DNA from: Blastocatellia bacterium | GTDB taxonomy: Bacteria > Acidobacteriota > Blastocatellia > UBA7656 | Length of the DNA: 64,000 bases | Direction: 5' to 3' | NCBI GenBank assembly: GCA_035275065.1 | Contig: DATENM010000036.1 | Span: 48,463-112,462 of the forward strand | In this document: positions 16,057 through 24,418 of the stretch, one piece after another | Layout of the letters: each line of letters begins with the position of its first letter | Position numbering within the stretch: the stretch's first letter is position 1 | Made by a program: the position numbers and the translations under genes | The notes under the pieces: generated by a model | What the model saw: the letters and a program-made list of their open reading frames with translations, nothing else | The model's database searches: none | Told to the model about the DNA's origin: nothing

Positions 16057-18129
16057 TCAGGGTACCTCGTAAATCGAGAAGTTGTCGAACGATGAGCGAT
16101 AAATCAGCCCCAGACGGCTGGTGTCCACCAGTTTCTGCACGTCGCCCATCAGCAGAACGTAGCGCGTGCCGAGCGCCTTGAGCGTCGGGTTGGTCGGCGA
16201 GACTTTAACGACCAGCGTGCCTTCCTGCGGATTGCTGAATGCCACCTGACGGTCGTCGTTCGTATAGTCGAACTGGATTTCCGCATAACGGTTGTAGGTG
16301 GCTTCGTTCTTGCCATCGGGATCGAGCGCCCGCCAGATGTCGAGCCGCGGCGGCCATTGCACGCCGGTCATCGCTTTGCCGCCGAGCGCCGCGATTAACT
16401 GGCCGGCATGAACGCCGCCATAGGCGATCCAGAAGGGCCGCTCGCTCGATTGGCGGTTGATGCGGGTGACCTCTTTGGCCAGCTCAGAGTTGTAGATGTG
16501 ATCGAGATTGGTCGCCAGCGGGTTGATCAGCCAGGTAGTCGCCAGTTGCAGCGCCAGGAGCATCAGGGCGAACTGCCTTTGCCTTCCGGCGAGCAGCAGG
16601 TAAGCCGTCATGCCCAGGAAAAACGCCATCAGCAAGGCAAACGGCGGCGTCGGAAAGTCGCCCGTCAGGCGCAGCAAGAAGAGGCTGTGAATGACGCAGA
16701 GCAAACTGAGGCCGACGGCGGCGGCGACCGGCATCCATCGCTCCAAACGGCTCGCCGGCGCTCCCACTTCTTTGCGCAGGATAGCGAGCGCGTACAGGCT
16801 CAACATGATCGAAGCCAGCCCTAGCGTCAGGTCGGCGCGGTTGCCGGGGACGTAGCTCAATAGCGTAACCTTAGCCACAAACGCCGGCACGCCGACGCGC
16901 AGGAAGAAGATCATGGCGACGATGTAGCCGACCAGCGCCCAGCCGACCACGCCGAGCCCGCGGCGCAGCCGCGCCGACAGCGGCAGGGCCAGCAGCACCG
17001 CCGGGAAGAAGTAGTAAAATGACGCCGCCTCGCTTTCATTCTTCAGCCCGCCGATCCTCGTGTAAGAGGACATCAGGTTATAGACGCCGCGGAACAGCTC
17101 GGCAAAAGAGAGGTCGCCGCCGACGGACAATCGCTTGCCGGGATAGACCGTATTGGCGGTCAGCTTGATCGCCGGCAAACAACTGACGAGCCACGAAAGC
17201 GTCAAGCCGCCGGCGAGCAGCACGGCCAGCGCCAAGAAGAGGAGCCGATAACTCAACATCGGCTTGAGCGTGCGATGCAATCCATCACGCACGAACAAGG
17301 CGGCAAAGAGAATGAGAAAGAGATAGGCCAGCGGCACTTGCCACGGCGGGTACATCGTCATGACGAAGCCGGGCAGGCTCAACCCCAGCAGCAAGGCGCT
17401 GATGAGCATGGTGCGGCGGCTCGCCGTGTGGCACAGGTGATAGGTTGCCAGGCAGGCCAGCGCCGCGAAGAAGGTGAAGTAAGCCGGCCACTGCGACCAG
17501 CAGATGACGAACGTTGAAGTGCCGAACAACAGCGCGCCGAAGGCCGCCAGTTTCCAGTCTCCGTTAAAGATGACCTCCAGCAACAGGAAGAGGGCAGTGA
17601 AGCAGGCGAGCGGCTGAAACCACCAGTACCACGCCAGCCCGCGCTGCGCCCCTAAGAAGAAATAGCCCCAGGTCGCCGGCCGCGCCAGCGTCGCGACGTG
17701 CCAGACCGGCGTGTGCCGTTCGATCAGCATGTTCTGGCCGGTGCCGAAGCTCGGATTGATGACCGGGAAGCGCGGCTGCTGCGCCAACTGCGAGAGCGCA
17801 TACGGCGTGGCGACGAAGCATTCGTCCCAGCGAAAGAAGCGGGCTTTGGCCAGCAGCAAAGTTTGCAGGCCGTAAACGCTGCCCTTCGGCAGCTCGTGTT
17901 CGAGCTGCGGCGACAGCCCGAAGAGGTAGCCGGTGAAGGGCTTCTCCGGCATCCAGCTTTCGGCGGCCAGCCCCGTAGACGAGCCGTGAATGCCGAAAGC
18001 GACCAGCAGCACAAACAATAGCCAGACGCCCGCCAGCAGCCGCGCGCGCGGGCTGGCTTGTTTGACCAGGCGGGCGACGTTGCGCACCCCCGGCCGCTTG
18101 TTGATCGAATCTGTTTTGGACACGCTCAT
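16057..18129 (-). CDS. Polytopic membrane protein, GT-C-like, paralogue 1
   Basis: This is a 690-residue protein with a short basic N-terminus, a first transmembrane segment at about residues 30-48 and ten or more further hydrophobic segments. Conserved stretches such as SQLAQQPRFPVINPSFGTGQN and WGYFFLGAQRGLAWYWWF fall in the first large outer loop. It is clearly homologous over its full length to the next gene (18166-20235), with similar length and colinear motifs, so the two arose by tandem duplication. The topology fits lipid-linked-sugar glycosyltransferases or surface-glycan modifiers (YfhO/DUF7657-like), but no catalytic residue can be assigned. The gap to the paralogue is 36 bases. 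Confidence 0.7.
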   Translation of the reverse strand: MSVSKTDSINKRPGVRNVARLVKQASPRARLLAGVWLLFVLLVAFGIHGSSTGLAAESWMPEKPFTGYLFGLSPQLEHELPKGSVYGLQTLLLAKARFFRWDECFVATPYALSQLAQQPRFPVINPSFGTGQNMLIERHTPVWHVATLARPATWGYFFLGAQRGLAWYWWFQPLACFTALFLLLEVIFNGDWKLAAFGALLFGTSTFVICWSQWPAYFTFFAALACLATYHLCHTASRRTMLISALLLGLSLPGFVMTMYPPWQVPLAYLFLILFAALFVRDGLHRTLKPMLSYRLLFLALAVLLAGGLTLSWLVSCLPAIKLTANTVYPGKRLSVGGDLSFAELFRGVYNLMSSYTRIGGLKNESEAASFYYFFPAVLLALPLSARLRRGLGVVGWALVGYIVAMIFFLRVGVPAFVAKVTLLSYVPGNRADLTLGLASIMLSLYALAILRKEVGAPASRLERWMPVAAAVGLSLLCVIHSLFLLRLTGDFPTPPFALLMAFFLGMTAYLLLAGRQRQFALMLLALQLATTWLINPLATNLDHIYNSELAKEVTRINRQSSERPFWIAYGGVHAGQLIAALGGKAMTGVQWPPRLDIWRALDPDGKNEATYNRYAEIQFDYTNDDRQVAFSNPQEGTLVVKVSPTNPTLKALGTRYVLLMGDVQKLVDTSRLGLIYRSSFDNFSIYEVP

Positions 18130-18165
18130 CGGTTTACGTACCGTATGCTCTAGCCGTTGAATCCG

Positions 18166-20235
18166 TCAGGGTATCTCGTAAATCGAGAAGTTGTCGAACG
18201 ACGAGCGATAAATCAAGTTCAGCCGGCTGCTTTCCATCGCCTGCTGGGCGTCGCCCATAGCCAGGACGTAGCGCGCGCCCAGGACTTTCAGAGCGGGGTT
18301 GGTCGGTGAAACCTTGACTCCCATCGTCCCTTCGTTGGGGTTGCTGAACGACACCTCGTGGTCGTCGGGCGTGTAATCGAAATGGACCTCGGCATAGCGG
18401 TTATAGAAGGCTTCGTTCTTCCCTTCCGGGTCGAGCGCCCGCCAGAGGTCGAGTTGCGGCGGCCATTGCACGCCGGTCAGCGACCGGCCGCCGAGTACTT
18501 GCACTAGCACGCCGGGGTAAATGCCGCCGTAGGCGATCCAGAATGGCCGCTCGCCGGGCTGTCGGCTGATCCGCGTGATTTCCGCCGCCAGCTCCGAATG
18601 GTAAAGGTGATCGAGATTTGTTGACAGCGGATTGAAAAGGACGGTGGTCGCCAGTTGCAGCACGACTATCCCCACGGCGAACTGGCACAGCCTTCCGGCG
18701 AGCAGGCGGTAGACGGCGACGCCCAGGTAACTGGCCAGGAATAGCGCCAACGGCGGCGTCGGAAAATTACCGGTGAGGCGCAGGAAGTAGAGGCTGTGGA
18801 CGACGCAGAACAGGGCGAAGCCGGCGCCGGCAATCAAGGCCATCCGCCGCCGCCATCTCCCCGCGCCGGCGGCTCGCGGCTGCCGCAGGATGGCGCCGGC
18901 TTGCAGCGTCAGGATGATCGATGCGAGGCCGATGGTCAGGTCGGCGCGGTAGCTCGGTATGTAACTGATCAAGGTAATTCGGGCTACGCTTTCCGGCAGG
19001 CCGACCAGCAGAAAGAACAGCATCCCGGCGATGTAGACGATCATTGCCCAACCGACGGCGTCGAGCCCGCGGCGGAGCGACGGCACCAAAGGCAGGGCCA
19101 GCAGCACGGCGGGGAACAGGTAATAAAACGATGCCGCCTCGCTTGAGTTTTTCAACGCCGGGAACTCCTGGTCGTTGGTGAACAGGTTATAAAACCCTTT
19201 GAAGAGCAGGGCGAAAGAGTAGTCGCCGCCGGTTGATACGCGCCGCCCCGGGTAAATCGTGTCGCCCATAACTTTCAAGTCAGGCAGGCAGGCGGCTAGC
19301 CATAGAAGCGTCAGCCCGCCGGCCAGCCCCACCGCGAGCGCAAGGCAGACGCAGCGCAGGCGGAGGTGCGCTTTGATCGCCCGATGCAGCTTGTCGCGGA
19401 CGAAGAGCGCCGCGAACAACAGGAGGCTGAAATAAGCCAGCGCCACTTGCCAGGGCGGATACATAATCATGACGAAGCCGGGCAGGCTCAACCCCAGCAG
19501 CACGGCGGAAATCAAGAGTGTGCGGCGACTGTTCGACGCGCACAGGTGATACGCGCACAGGCAGGCAATCGCCGCGAAGCAGGTGACGTGCGCCGGCCAT
19601 TGCGACCAGCAGATGACGTAAGACGAACTGCCGAAAAGGAGCGCCCCGAGCGCCGCCAGCTTCCAGTCGCCTTTGAAAACGACCTCTAGCAATAGGAATA
19701 ACCCGGTGAAGCAGCCGAAGACTTCGAACCACCAGAACCAGGCGACGCCGCGCTGCGCCCCTAAGAAGAAATAGCCCCAGGTTGCGGGCCGCGCCAGCGT
19801 CACGATGTGCCACACCGGTGTGTGCGGCACGACCAGCATGTTTTGGCCGTTGCCGATGCTGGTGTTGATGACCGGGAAGCGCGGGCGCTGGGCCAACTGG
19901 CTTAAGGCGTAAGGAGTGAAGATAAGCAGTTCATCCCAGCGAACCGGACGCGCTTGCGCCATCAAGAAGGTCTGCCGGCCTGCGAAGTCCATGCCCGACG
20001 ACCGGCGTGCGGCTTGCGGCGAAAGACCGAACAGGTAACCGGTGTAGGGCTTTTCGGGCATCCACCAGCCGGCGGTGACGCCGGTTGATGAGCCGTGAAT
20101 GCCGCAGGCGACCAGCAGAGCAAACAGCAGCCAGACGCCCGCCAACAACCGCGAACGCGGCCCGGCCTGCCGGAGTCTACGGATAACCCGCATGAAGGAC
20201 GAACTTGCCATGTCTCTTGCGCTGGTGGCAATCAT
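18166..20235 (-). CDS. Polytopic membrane protein, GT-C-like, paralogue 2
   Basis: The 689-residue full-length paralogue of the gene at 16057-18129 shares GSSTGVTAGWWMPEKP, the FPVINTSIGNGQN loop, the WSQWPAHVTC segment and the C-terminal SSFDNFSIYEIP tail. The strongest conservation is in the first outer loop and the tail, with more change in between. This suggests a conserved core reaction with different acceptor specificity; that is inference. Three possible starts exist near the 5' end, and ATG at 20235 gives a length equal to the paralogue. Upstream is a family B palindromic repeat. Confidence 0.7.
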   Translation of the reverse strand: MIATSARDMASSSFMRVIRRLRQAGPRSRLLAGVWLLFALLVACGIHGSSTGVTAGWWMPEKPYTGYLFGLSPQAARRSSGMDFAGRQTFLMAQARPVRWDELLIFTPYALSQLAQRPRFPVINTSIGNGQNMLVVPHTPVWHIVTLARPATWGYFFLGAQRGVAWFWWFEVFGCFTGLFLLLEVVFKGDWKLAALGALLFGSSSYVICWSQWPAHVTCFAAIACLCAYHLCASNSRRTLLISAVLLGLSLPGFVMIMYPPWQVALAYFSLLLFAALFVRDKLHRAIKAHLRLRCVCLALAVGLAGGLTLLWLAACLPDLKVMGDTIYPGRRVSTGGDYSFALLFKGFYNLFTNDQEFPALKNSSEAASFYYLFPAVLLALPLVPSLRRGLDAVGWAMIVYIAGMLFFLLVGLPESVARITLISYIPSYRADLTIGLASIILTLQAGAILRQPRAAGAGRWRRRMALIAGAGFALFCVVHSLYFLRLTGNFPTPPLALFLASYLGVAVYRLLAGRLCQFAVGIVVLQLATTVLFNPLSTNLDHLYHSELAAEITRISRQPGERPFWIAYGGIYPGVLVQVLGGRSLTGVQWPPQLDLWRALDPEGKNEAFYNRYAEVHFDYTPDDHEVSFSNPNEGTMGVKVSPTNPALKVLGARYVLAMGDAQQAMESSRLNLIYRSSFDNFSIYEIP

Positions 20236-20247
20236 CGGCCTGGCTTA

Positions 20248-20372
20248 TTGCGGTTTGCGAAAGCGTGCGACCCGGGAGCGCGGGCGTCCCGCCCGCCGCT
20301 CCGCGTATGCACAAGATCGGCGGGCAAGATGCCCGCGCTCCCAGGCTTCAGCCAATCGCGAACCGCTATAGA
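20248..20372. repeat. Palindromic repeat family B, copy 2
   Basis: The arms CGGGAGCGCGGGCGTCC (from 20270) and GATGCCCGCGCTCCCAGG (ending near 20345) match those at 4990-5066. Outer flanks ATTGCGGTTTGCGAAAG and CGCGAACCGCTATAG are also inverted relative to each other. It occupies most of the 180-base gap. Confidence 0.75.
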
Positions 20373-20415
20373 CGGAATCGGTATTCGCTAGTTTTGCGCC
20401 TCGACGCCACGGCGG

Positions 20416-20778
20416 TTATTGCTGTGGGCCGCCATCGGCGGCGCGCTGATTGAGCTGTTGTTCGAGCAGCGCCAGCCGTTGCGCGAGTTGCTTATTATGC
20501 TTATTCAGGCGCGACAGGACAACCGAGAATTGCAGGTTGATCAGGCAAATCGCAAAGAAGGCAAGCATCAGGATGAAGCCGGGATTATGAACCCCCAGCG
20601 CCATGCTCAGGGCGTCGAGCGGGCGCGTCGCCAGCGGCGCAAATAACATGACGAGCCCGGCGGCTACCCAGAGGAAAGCATATTTTTCATCGAGCCGCTT
20701 ACGTCGTACTAATTGAATGATCGTCAGCAGCACGAGCAGGCTCGCCACGGCCATCATGATCCGGGTGGTTAAGGGCAT
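20416..20778 (-). CDS. DUF2304 membrane protein
   Basis: The 120-residue protein has three predicted membrane helices (about 6-22, 33-50, 66-88) followed by a coiled-coil-like, Gln/Leu-rich tail. The core RRKRLDEKYAFLWVAAGLVML is typical of DUF2304. Members usually sit directly beside a dolichyl-phosphate-mannose-synthase-like GT2 gene, exactly as here, where its 5' end overlaps the GT2 3' end by about 80 bases. It probably assists or anchors that enzyme in polyprenyl-phosphate sugar synthesis. Confidence 0.88.
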   Translation of the reverse strand: MPLTTRIMMAVASLLVLLTIIQLVRRKRLDEKYAFLWVAAGLVMLFAPLATRPLDALSMALGVHNPGFILMLAFFAICLINLQFSVVLSRLNKHNKQLAQRLALLEQQLNQRAADGGPQQ

Positions 20779-21493
20779 GGCGTTCTCCTTGTTGAAGCAT
20801 GCGTTTCTGTGTCAGGGCGATGAAGATCGAGAAGAGCATTTTATAAACGTAATAGAGCGTCTTCGCGCCGCTGTGCATGGATTGACCGCGCAGCCGCGGG
20901 CGGATCGTCACCGGCACTTCCTTGATGCGAAAGCCCGCGAAGTAAAGGCGAATCAGGGTGTCGGCGTCGGGATAATCGTGCGGGTAGTTGTCGTTGACGA
21001 AGAAGCGCATCAGGCGGCGATGAATCGCTTGAAAGCCGCTGGTCGGGTCGGTGATTTGCTGGCGCGTGAACCACGAGGCCAGCTTGCGAAATAGCGAGAT
21101 GCCGAGCCGGCGACCGAGCGGAATCGCATAGTCGGCCTTGCCGAGAAAGCGCGAGCCGAGCGCCAGGTCTGCTTCACCGGCCTCGACCGGCTCAAGCAGT
21201 TGCGGGATATACTGCGGGTCGTGCTGGCCGTCGCCGTCAATCAACACGCAAACGTCATAACCGTTCTCGACCGAGTAGAGCAGCCCCGTCTGTACCGCCG
21301 CGCCATAGCCGAGGTTGAACGGCAGGCGCAGCACCTTTACGCCGGCTGCCGCGGCCACGCGCGCCGTCGCGTCTGCCGAGCCGTCGTCAACGACGATAAT
21401 GTCTATGGCCGCGTGCAGGGCGCGGATTTCAGCGATCACCGCGCCGATGTTTTCGGCTTCGTTATAGGCCGGAATGATGACCAGGCTTTTCAT
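20699..21493 (-). CDS. GT2 glycosyltransferase, polyprenyl-phosphate sugar synthase-like
   Basis: This 264-residue enzyme has the GT-A fold signatures: VIIPAYNEAENIG at the N-terminus, DIIVVDDGSADAT, FNLGYGAAVQTG, a DGDGQHDPQYIP metal-binding DXD region, and DPTSGFQAIHRR. The pattern matches DPM1-type enzymes that transfer a sugar from GDP- or UDP-sugar to polyprenyl phosphate. The start at 21493 (MKSLVIIPAYN) gives the normal N-terminus; a start 18 bases upstream is possible. The long overlap with DUF2304 indicates coupling. It would supply lipid-linked sugar donors to the GT-C-like proteins downstream in the same block. Confidence 0.88.
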   Translation of the reverse strand: MKSLVIIPAYNEAENIGAVIAEIRALHAAIDIIVVDDGSADATARVAAAAGVKVLRLPFNLGYGAAVQTGLLYSVENGYDVCVLIDGDGQHDPQYIPQLLEPVEAGEADLALGSRFLGKADYAIPLGRRLGISLFRKLASWFTRQQITDPTSGFQAIHRRLMRFFVNDNYPHDYPDADTLIRLYFAGFRIKEVPVTIRPRLRGQSMHSGAKTLYYVYKMLFSIFIALTQKRMLQQGERHALNHPDHDGRGEPARAADDHSISTT

Positions 21494-21504
21494 GAATTGA
21501 CGTG

Positions 21505-22626
21505 TTACCACCAGACGACTGCGAGCAGCATCAGTCGCATGACATAAAACAACGGGTTGAAGACCAGCCGCGCCACGGCGGCATCCAGCCCGCCCGACGC
21601 CTGTCCGAAATCGATGGCGAACCCTGTGCCGCGGAGCATCTCGCGGTCGCGGACCTGGCGCAGCGATTGTGTCGCGCGCCGCTTGCTGAGAATCAAACGC
21701 CAGTTCCTCAGCATCCAGCCGTAAGCGCGCAGCTTGTTACCGATGTTGTGCCGGTCTTTCAGCAACACGAAGCTCCAGGTGATGACCTCGGCCACGAAAT
21801 AGGCCGGCGACAAAAGCAATAGCGTCGGCCAGCGCAGGCTCTTGATGAGCATCAGGTAACGATTGCGCTCCTCCCAGAAAACCTTCAGCGGCGTGATGCG
21901 CAACTCGTAATCATGCAGCACGAGGCTGTCGGGCGCATAGACGGTCTGCCAGCCGTTGAGCCGGGCGCGCCAGGATAAATCGGTGTCTTCGAGGTAGAGG
22001 AACATCTCTTCATCGAAGCCGCCGAGCCGCTCGAACAGCTCGGCGCGAATTGCGAAGGCCGCTCCCGAAATGGCCCCGACCGGCTCGCTCCGCAAGTAAG
22101 TGTCACGCGCCTGCCCCATGCCGCGACAGAGCGTCAGCCCCGTCAGATGGATGTTACAGCCGCAAGTGTTCAGGCGTTGCGGGTCGTTCAGTAAGAGAAT
22201 GCGCGCCGTCGTCAGCCCTGTGCGGTCGTCGGCTTCAAGCGGTCGGACGAGCGCCTCGATCCAGCCCGGTTCGACCACTGTGTCGGGATTCAAAAAAACC
22301 AGCGCGCGGCTGTGCGTATGCCGCGCTCCGAGATTGCAGCCGCCGGCAAAGCCGAGGTTGACGGATGAGCGAATCAGCTTGACGTCGGGGAAGCGCTCGG
22401 CAATGGCGTCGGCGTTGCCTTCGACTGAAGCGTTGTCGACGACGACCAGATCACAATCGGTTGGCAGCGCGTGGCGCAATGACGCCAGGCACGCCAGCAG
22501 CTTTTGCCTGGCATTATAGCTGACGATGACGACGCCGGCGCGAAACGGCCGCGGCTCTCGGCAGACGTTTTCCAGGCTTTCGATTGATTCGACCGCAGTG
22601 CTCACGAATGACGGGAGACCCTTCAA
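21505..22626 (-). CDS. GT2 rhamnosyltransferase-like glycosyltransferase
   Basis: The 373-residue protein has the features of WbbL-type GT2 enzymes: VVIVSYNARQKLLACLASL, DLVVVDNASVEGNAD, VNLGFAGGCNLGAR, LNPDTVVEPGWI (the DXD-equivalent PD), and GGFDEEMFLYLEDTDLSWRA, where the ED pair is the catalytic-base region. Such enzymes commonly transfer rhamnose or related sugars in O-antigen or capsule assembly. Two hydrophobic segments near residues 265-290 and at the C-terminus (LFYVMRLMLLAVVWW) suggest membrane association. It is the first gene of the minus-strand glycan block, separated by 12 bases from the following GT2 gene. Confidence 0.85.
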   Translation of the reverse strand: MKGLPSFVSTAVESIESLENVCREPRPFRAGVVIVSYNARQKLLACLASLRHALPTDCDLVVVDNASVEGNADAIAERFPDVKLIRSSVNLGFAGGCNLGARHTHSRALVFLNPDTVVEPGWIEALVRPLEADDRTGLTTARILLLNDPQRLNTCGCNIHLTGLTLCRGMGQARDTYLRSEPVGAISGAAFAIRAELFERLGGFDEEMFLYLEDTDLSWRARLNGWQTVYAPDSLVLHDYELRITPLKVFWEERNRYLMLIKSLRWPTLLLLSPAYFVAEVITWSFVLLKDRHNIGNKLRAYGWMLRNWRLILSKRRATQSLRQVRDREMLRGTGFAIDFGQASGGLDAAVARLVFNPLFYVMRLMLLAVVWW

Positions 22627-22644
22627 AAAATTCCTGGCAATCCG

Positions 22645-23796
22645 TCAAAAGGGGCTAGAGATTGCACTCTGTATGCTACCAGCGATTGGCTTTTCGTCAA
22701 ACCTATTTATGCTGAACGGTCGCAACTCGTCTGCGACCTCCTGCCCGATGAGACAGTGGGCGATGATTTCGGCGGTCACAGGGGCAAGCAAGATACCGTT
22801 GCGGAAATGGCCGGTCGCCAAAAAAAGGTTAGCGACCGCACACGGCCCGATCACCGGCAAATGATCTTCGGTGTCGGGGCGGAAGCCCGCCCAGGTCTCG
22901 ACGATTTCACTACCGGCGAGCGAGGGCACCAGCTCGATGGCCGCGTCGAGCAGGCCGCGAATGCCGCCGGCGGTGACGGCTTTGTTGAAGCCGACATATT
23001 CGACGGTCGCGCCAATGACGATGCGGCCATCATTGCGCGGCACCAGATAAACATGGCTGGAATGCAGGACGTGGCGAATCGGCATTGCCGAGCCGCGCAC
23101 GGCGAGCATCTGACCGCGCGCCGGGGTGACCCGTACGCGCAGGCCGACGGGTTCGAGCAAACGGCTCGACCAGCTTCCCGCGGCGACGACGACGGCGCTG
23201 GCCTTCACGGGCACGCCATTACAGACGACCCCTGTTGTCTTGTCGCCTTCGACGATCAGTCGGTTGACCTCAACGCCTTCGACGACTTCGACGCCGGCGC
23301 GGCGCATCGCCGTGTCGAGCGCGTCCAGCAGCCTGCGATTTTCGACCTGATGATCGCCGGGGATGTAAACGGCTCTGGCGGCCAGTTTCGTGACCGCCGG
23401 CTCAAGCGCGGCGAGATCGCCGGCGGTTAATTCTTCAAGCGGCAGTGCCGCGCTCTTCTGCCAGGACGCCCAGCGAGCAATCTCATTCGGGTCTTCGCCG
23501 GTGAGCGCGACACAGAGCGTGCCTTCGTCGCGATATTCGATGTCAACGCCGGAGAGGGCTTCGAGAAGGCGAGCGAACTCCGGGTAGAGGGCGCGGCTGC
23601 GCAAACAGAGATCGAGGAAAGGGCCGGGCTCGGCGGCTTCGGCCTGCGGCGACAGCATGCCTGCGGCGGCGCGCGACGCTTCGCATCCCGTCCGCCCGCG
23701 CTCGATAAGCGTGGCTTGCAGCCCTGCGCGAGCCAGCCGCAGGGCAATCGAGCAACCGATGACACCGCCGCCGACGATAATCACGTCCCTGGTCAT
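22645..23796 (-). CDS. thiO: Glycine oxidase ThiO
   Basis: The 383-residue FAD-dependent oxidoreductase begins VIIVGGGVIGCSIALRLARAG (FAD dinucleotide-binding GxGxxG) and has the DAO-family C-terminal segment ETWAGFRPDTEDHLPVIG. It matches ThiO, which oxidises glycine to the imine (dehydroglycine) used for the thiazole half of thiamine. A thiC gene with a TPP riboswitch is 23 kb away, supporting a complete thiamine pathway. No riboswitch is evident here. It could alternatively be another D-amino-acid/sarcosine-type oxidase, but the length and SRAAAGMLSPQAE motif favour ThiO. It is divergent from merR, with a 127-base shared upstream region. Confidence 0.82.
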   Translation of the reverse strand: MTRDVIIVGGGVIGCSIALRLARAGLQATLIERGRTGCEASRAAAGMLSPQAEAAEPGPFLDLCLRSRALYPEFARLLEALSGVDIEYRDEGTLCVALTGEDPNEIARWASWQKSAALPLEELTAGDLAALEPAVTKLAARAVYIPGDHQVENRRLLDALDTAMRRAGVEVVEGVEVNRLIVEGDKTTGVVCNGVPVKASAVVVAAGSWSSRLLEPVGLRVRVTPARGQMLAVRGSAMPIRHVLHSSHVYLVPRNDGRIVIGATVEYVGFNKAVTAGGIRGLLDAAIELVPSLAGSEIVETWAGFRPDTEDHLPVIGPCAVANLFLATGHFRNGILLAPVTAEIIAHCLIGQEVADELRPFSINRFDEKPIAGSIQSAISSPF

Positions 23797-23870
23797 AAGC
23801 CACTATCCTAGCAGCCGCCGCCCGTGGCGCGCGAGCCGCCGGTGGCCGCCAAAAAAAGTGGATTACACCC

Positions 23871-23902
23871 TTGACTCTGGACTCGACTACAGGGTCTATA
23901 AT
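23871..23902 (+). promoter_or_regulatory. MerR-type promoter and operator
   Basis: A -35 TTGACT (23871-23876) and a -10 TATAAT (23897-23902) are separated by 20 bases, the over-long spacer typical of MerR-activated promoters. The spacer contains a dyad (GACTCTGG and ACAGGGTC, with CTCGA at the centre) closely resembling the zinc/cadmium/lead-type MerR operators of zntA and cadA promoters. It should drive merR and the ATPase together. Confidence 0.88.
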
Positions 23903-23923
23903 GAGAATGGGAGAAGCGAGAAG

Positions 23924-24418
23924 ATGAAAGCAACGATCAAGACAACCAGCGCAAAAACGCCGCCGCTCAAGGCGGCAATGAAGATCGGCGAAGTATCGCG
24001 GCTGAGCGGCATCGGTATCGAGGCGCTGCGCTTTTACGAAAAGCAGGGGCTGCTTGGGCGGCCCGCGCGCACAGGGAGCGGCTACCGCCTCTACGGCGCA
24101 GAGGTGCTGGAGCGGCTCGACTTCATCAAGCGGGCGCAAGTCCTGGGATTCTCGCTTGCCGAGATCAGCCGCATCATCACCCACAAGCAGGCGGGGGAAA
24201 GCCCCTGCGCAGAGGTGCGCGACATCGTCCGCGCCCGGCTCGCCGAGATCGATGAGCGCATACGTCAGATGCGTCGTTATCGCAAAGACCTGGCGGCGGC
24301 GCTCGACGAGTGGGAGCAGGCGGGCGACCGCGAAGGTCACATCTGCGGCTTGATCGAAAGCACCGCGATCAAGCATACGTTGCCCGAAAAACCTGTGCTG
24401 AAGCGAGGCAAGCGATGA
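23924..24418 (+). CDS. MerR-family metal-responsive regulator
   Basis: This is a 164-residue regulator. The winged helix-turn-helix [22 protein letters not shown] (21-42) and [10 protein letters not shown] are classic MerR, followed by the long dimerisation helix (~80-125). Potential metal ligands are Cys95 (in SPCAEV, aligned with Cys79 of ZntR) and Cys141 (in HICGLIE, aligned with the C-terminal loop cysteine); the middle cysteine of ZntR is absent. CueR-type copper sensors lack a cysteine at the first position, so the ligand set points to a divalent or mixed specificity. The start at ATG 23924 follows a GGGAGAAG stretch; longer upstream frames would overlap the promoter. It overlaps the ATPase start by 4 bases. 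Confidence 0.85.
   Translation: MKATIKTTSAKTPPLKAAMKIGEVSRLSGIGIEALRFYEKQGLLGRPARTGSGYRLYGAEVLERLDFIKRAQVLGFSLAEISRIITHKQAGESPCAEVRDIVRARLAEIDERIRQMRRYRKDLAAALDEWEQAGDREGHICGLIESTAIKHTLPEKPVLKRGKR

Noticed and set aside
23657..23923. Longer MerR start
   Set aside because: It would place the strong 20-bp-spacer promoter inside the coding region and overlap thiO; the start at 23924 has a purine-rich ribosome site.
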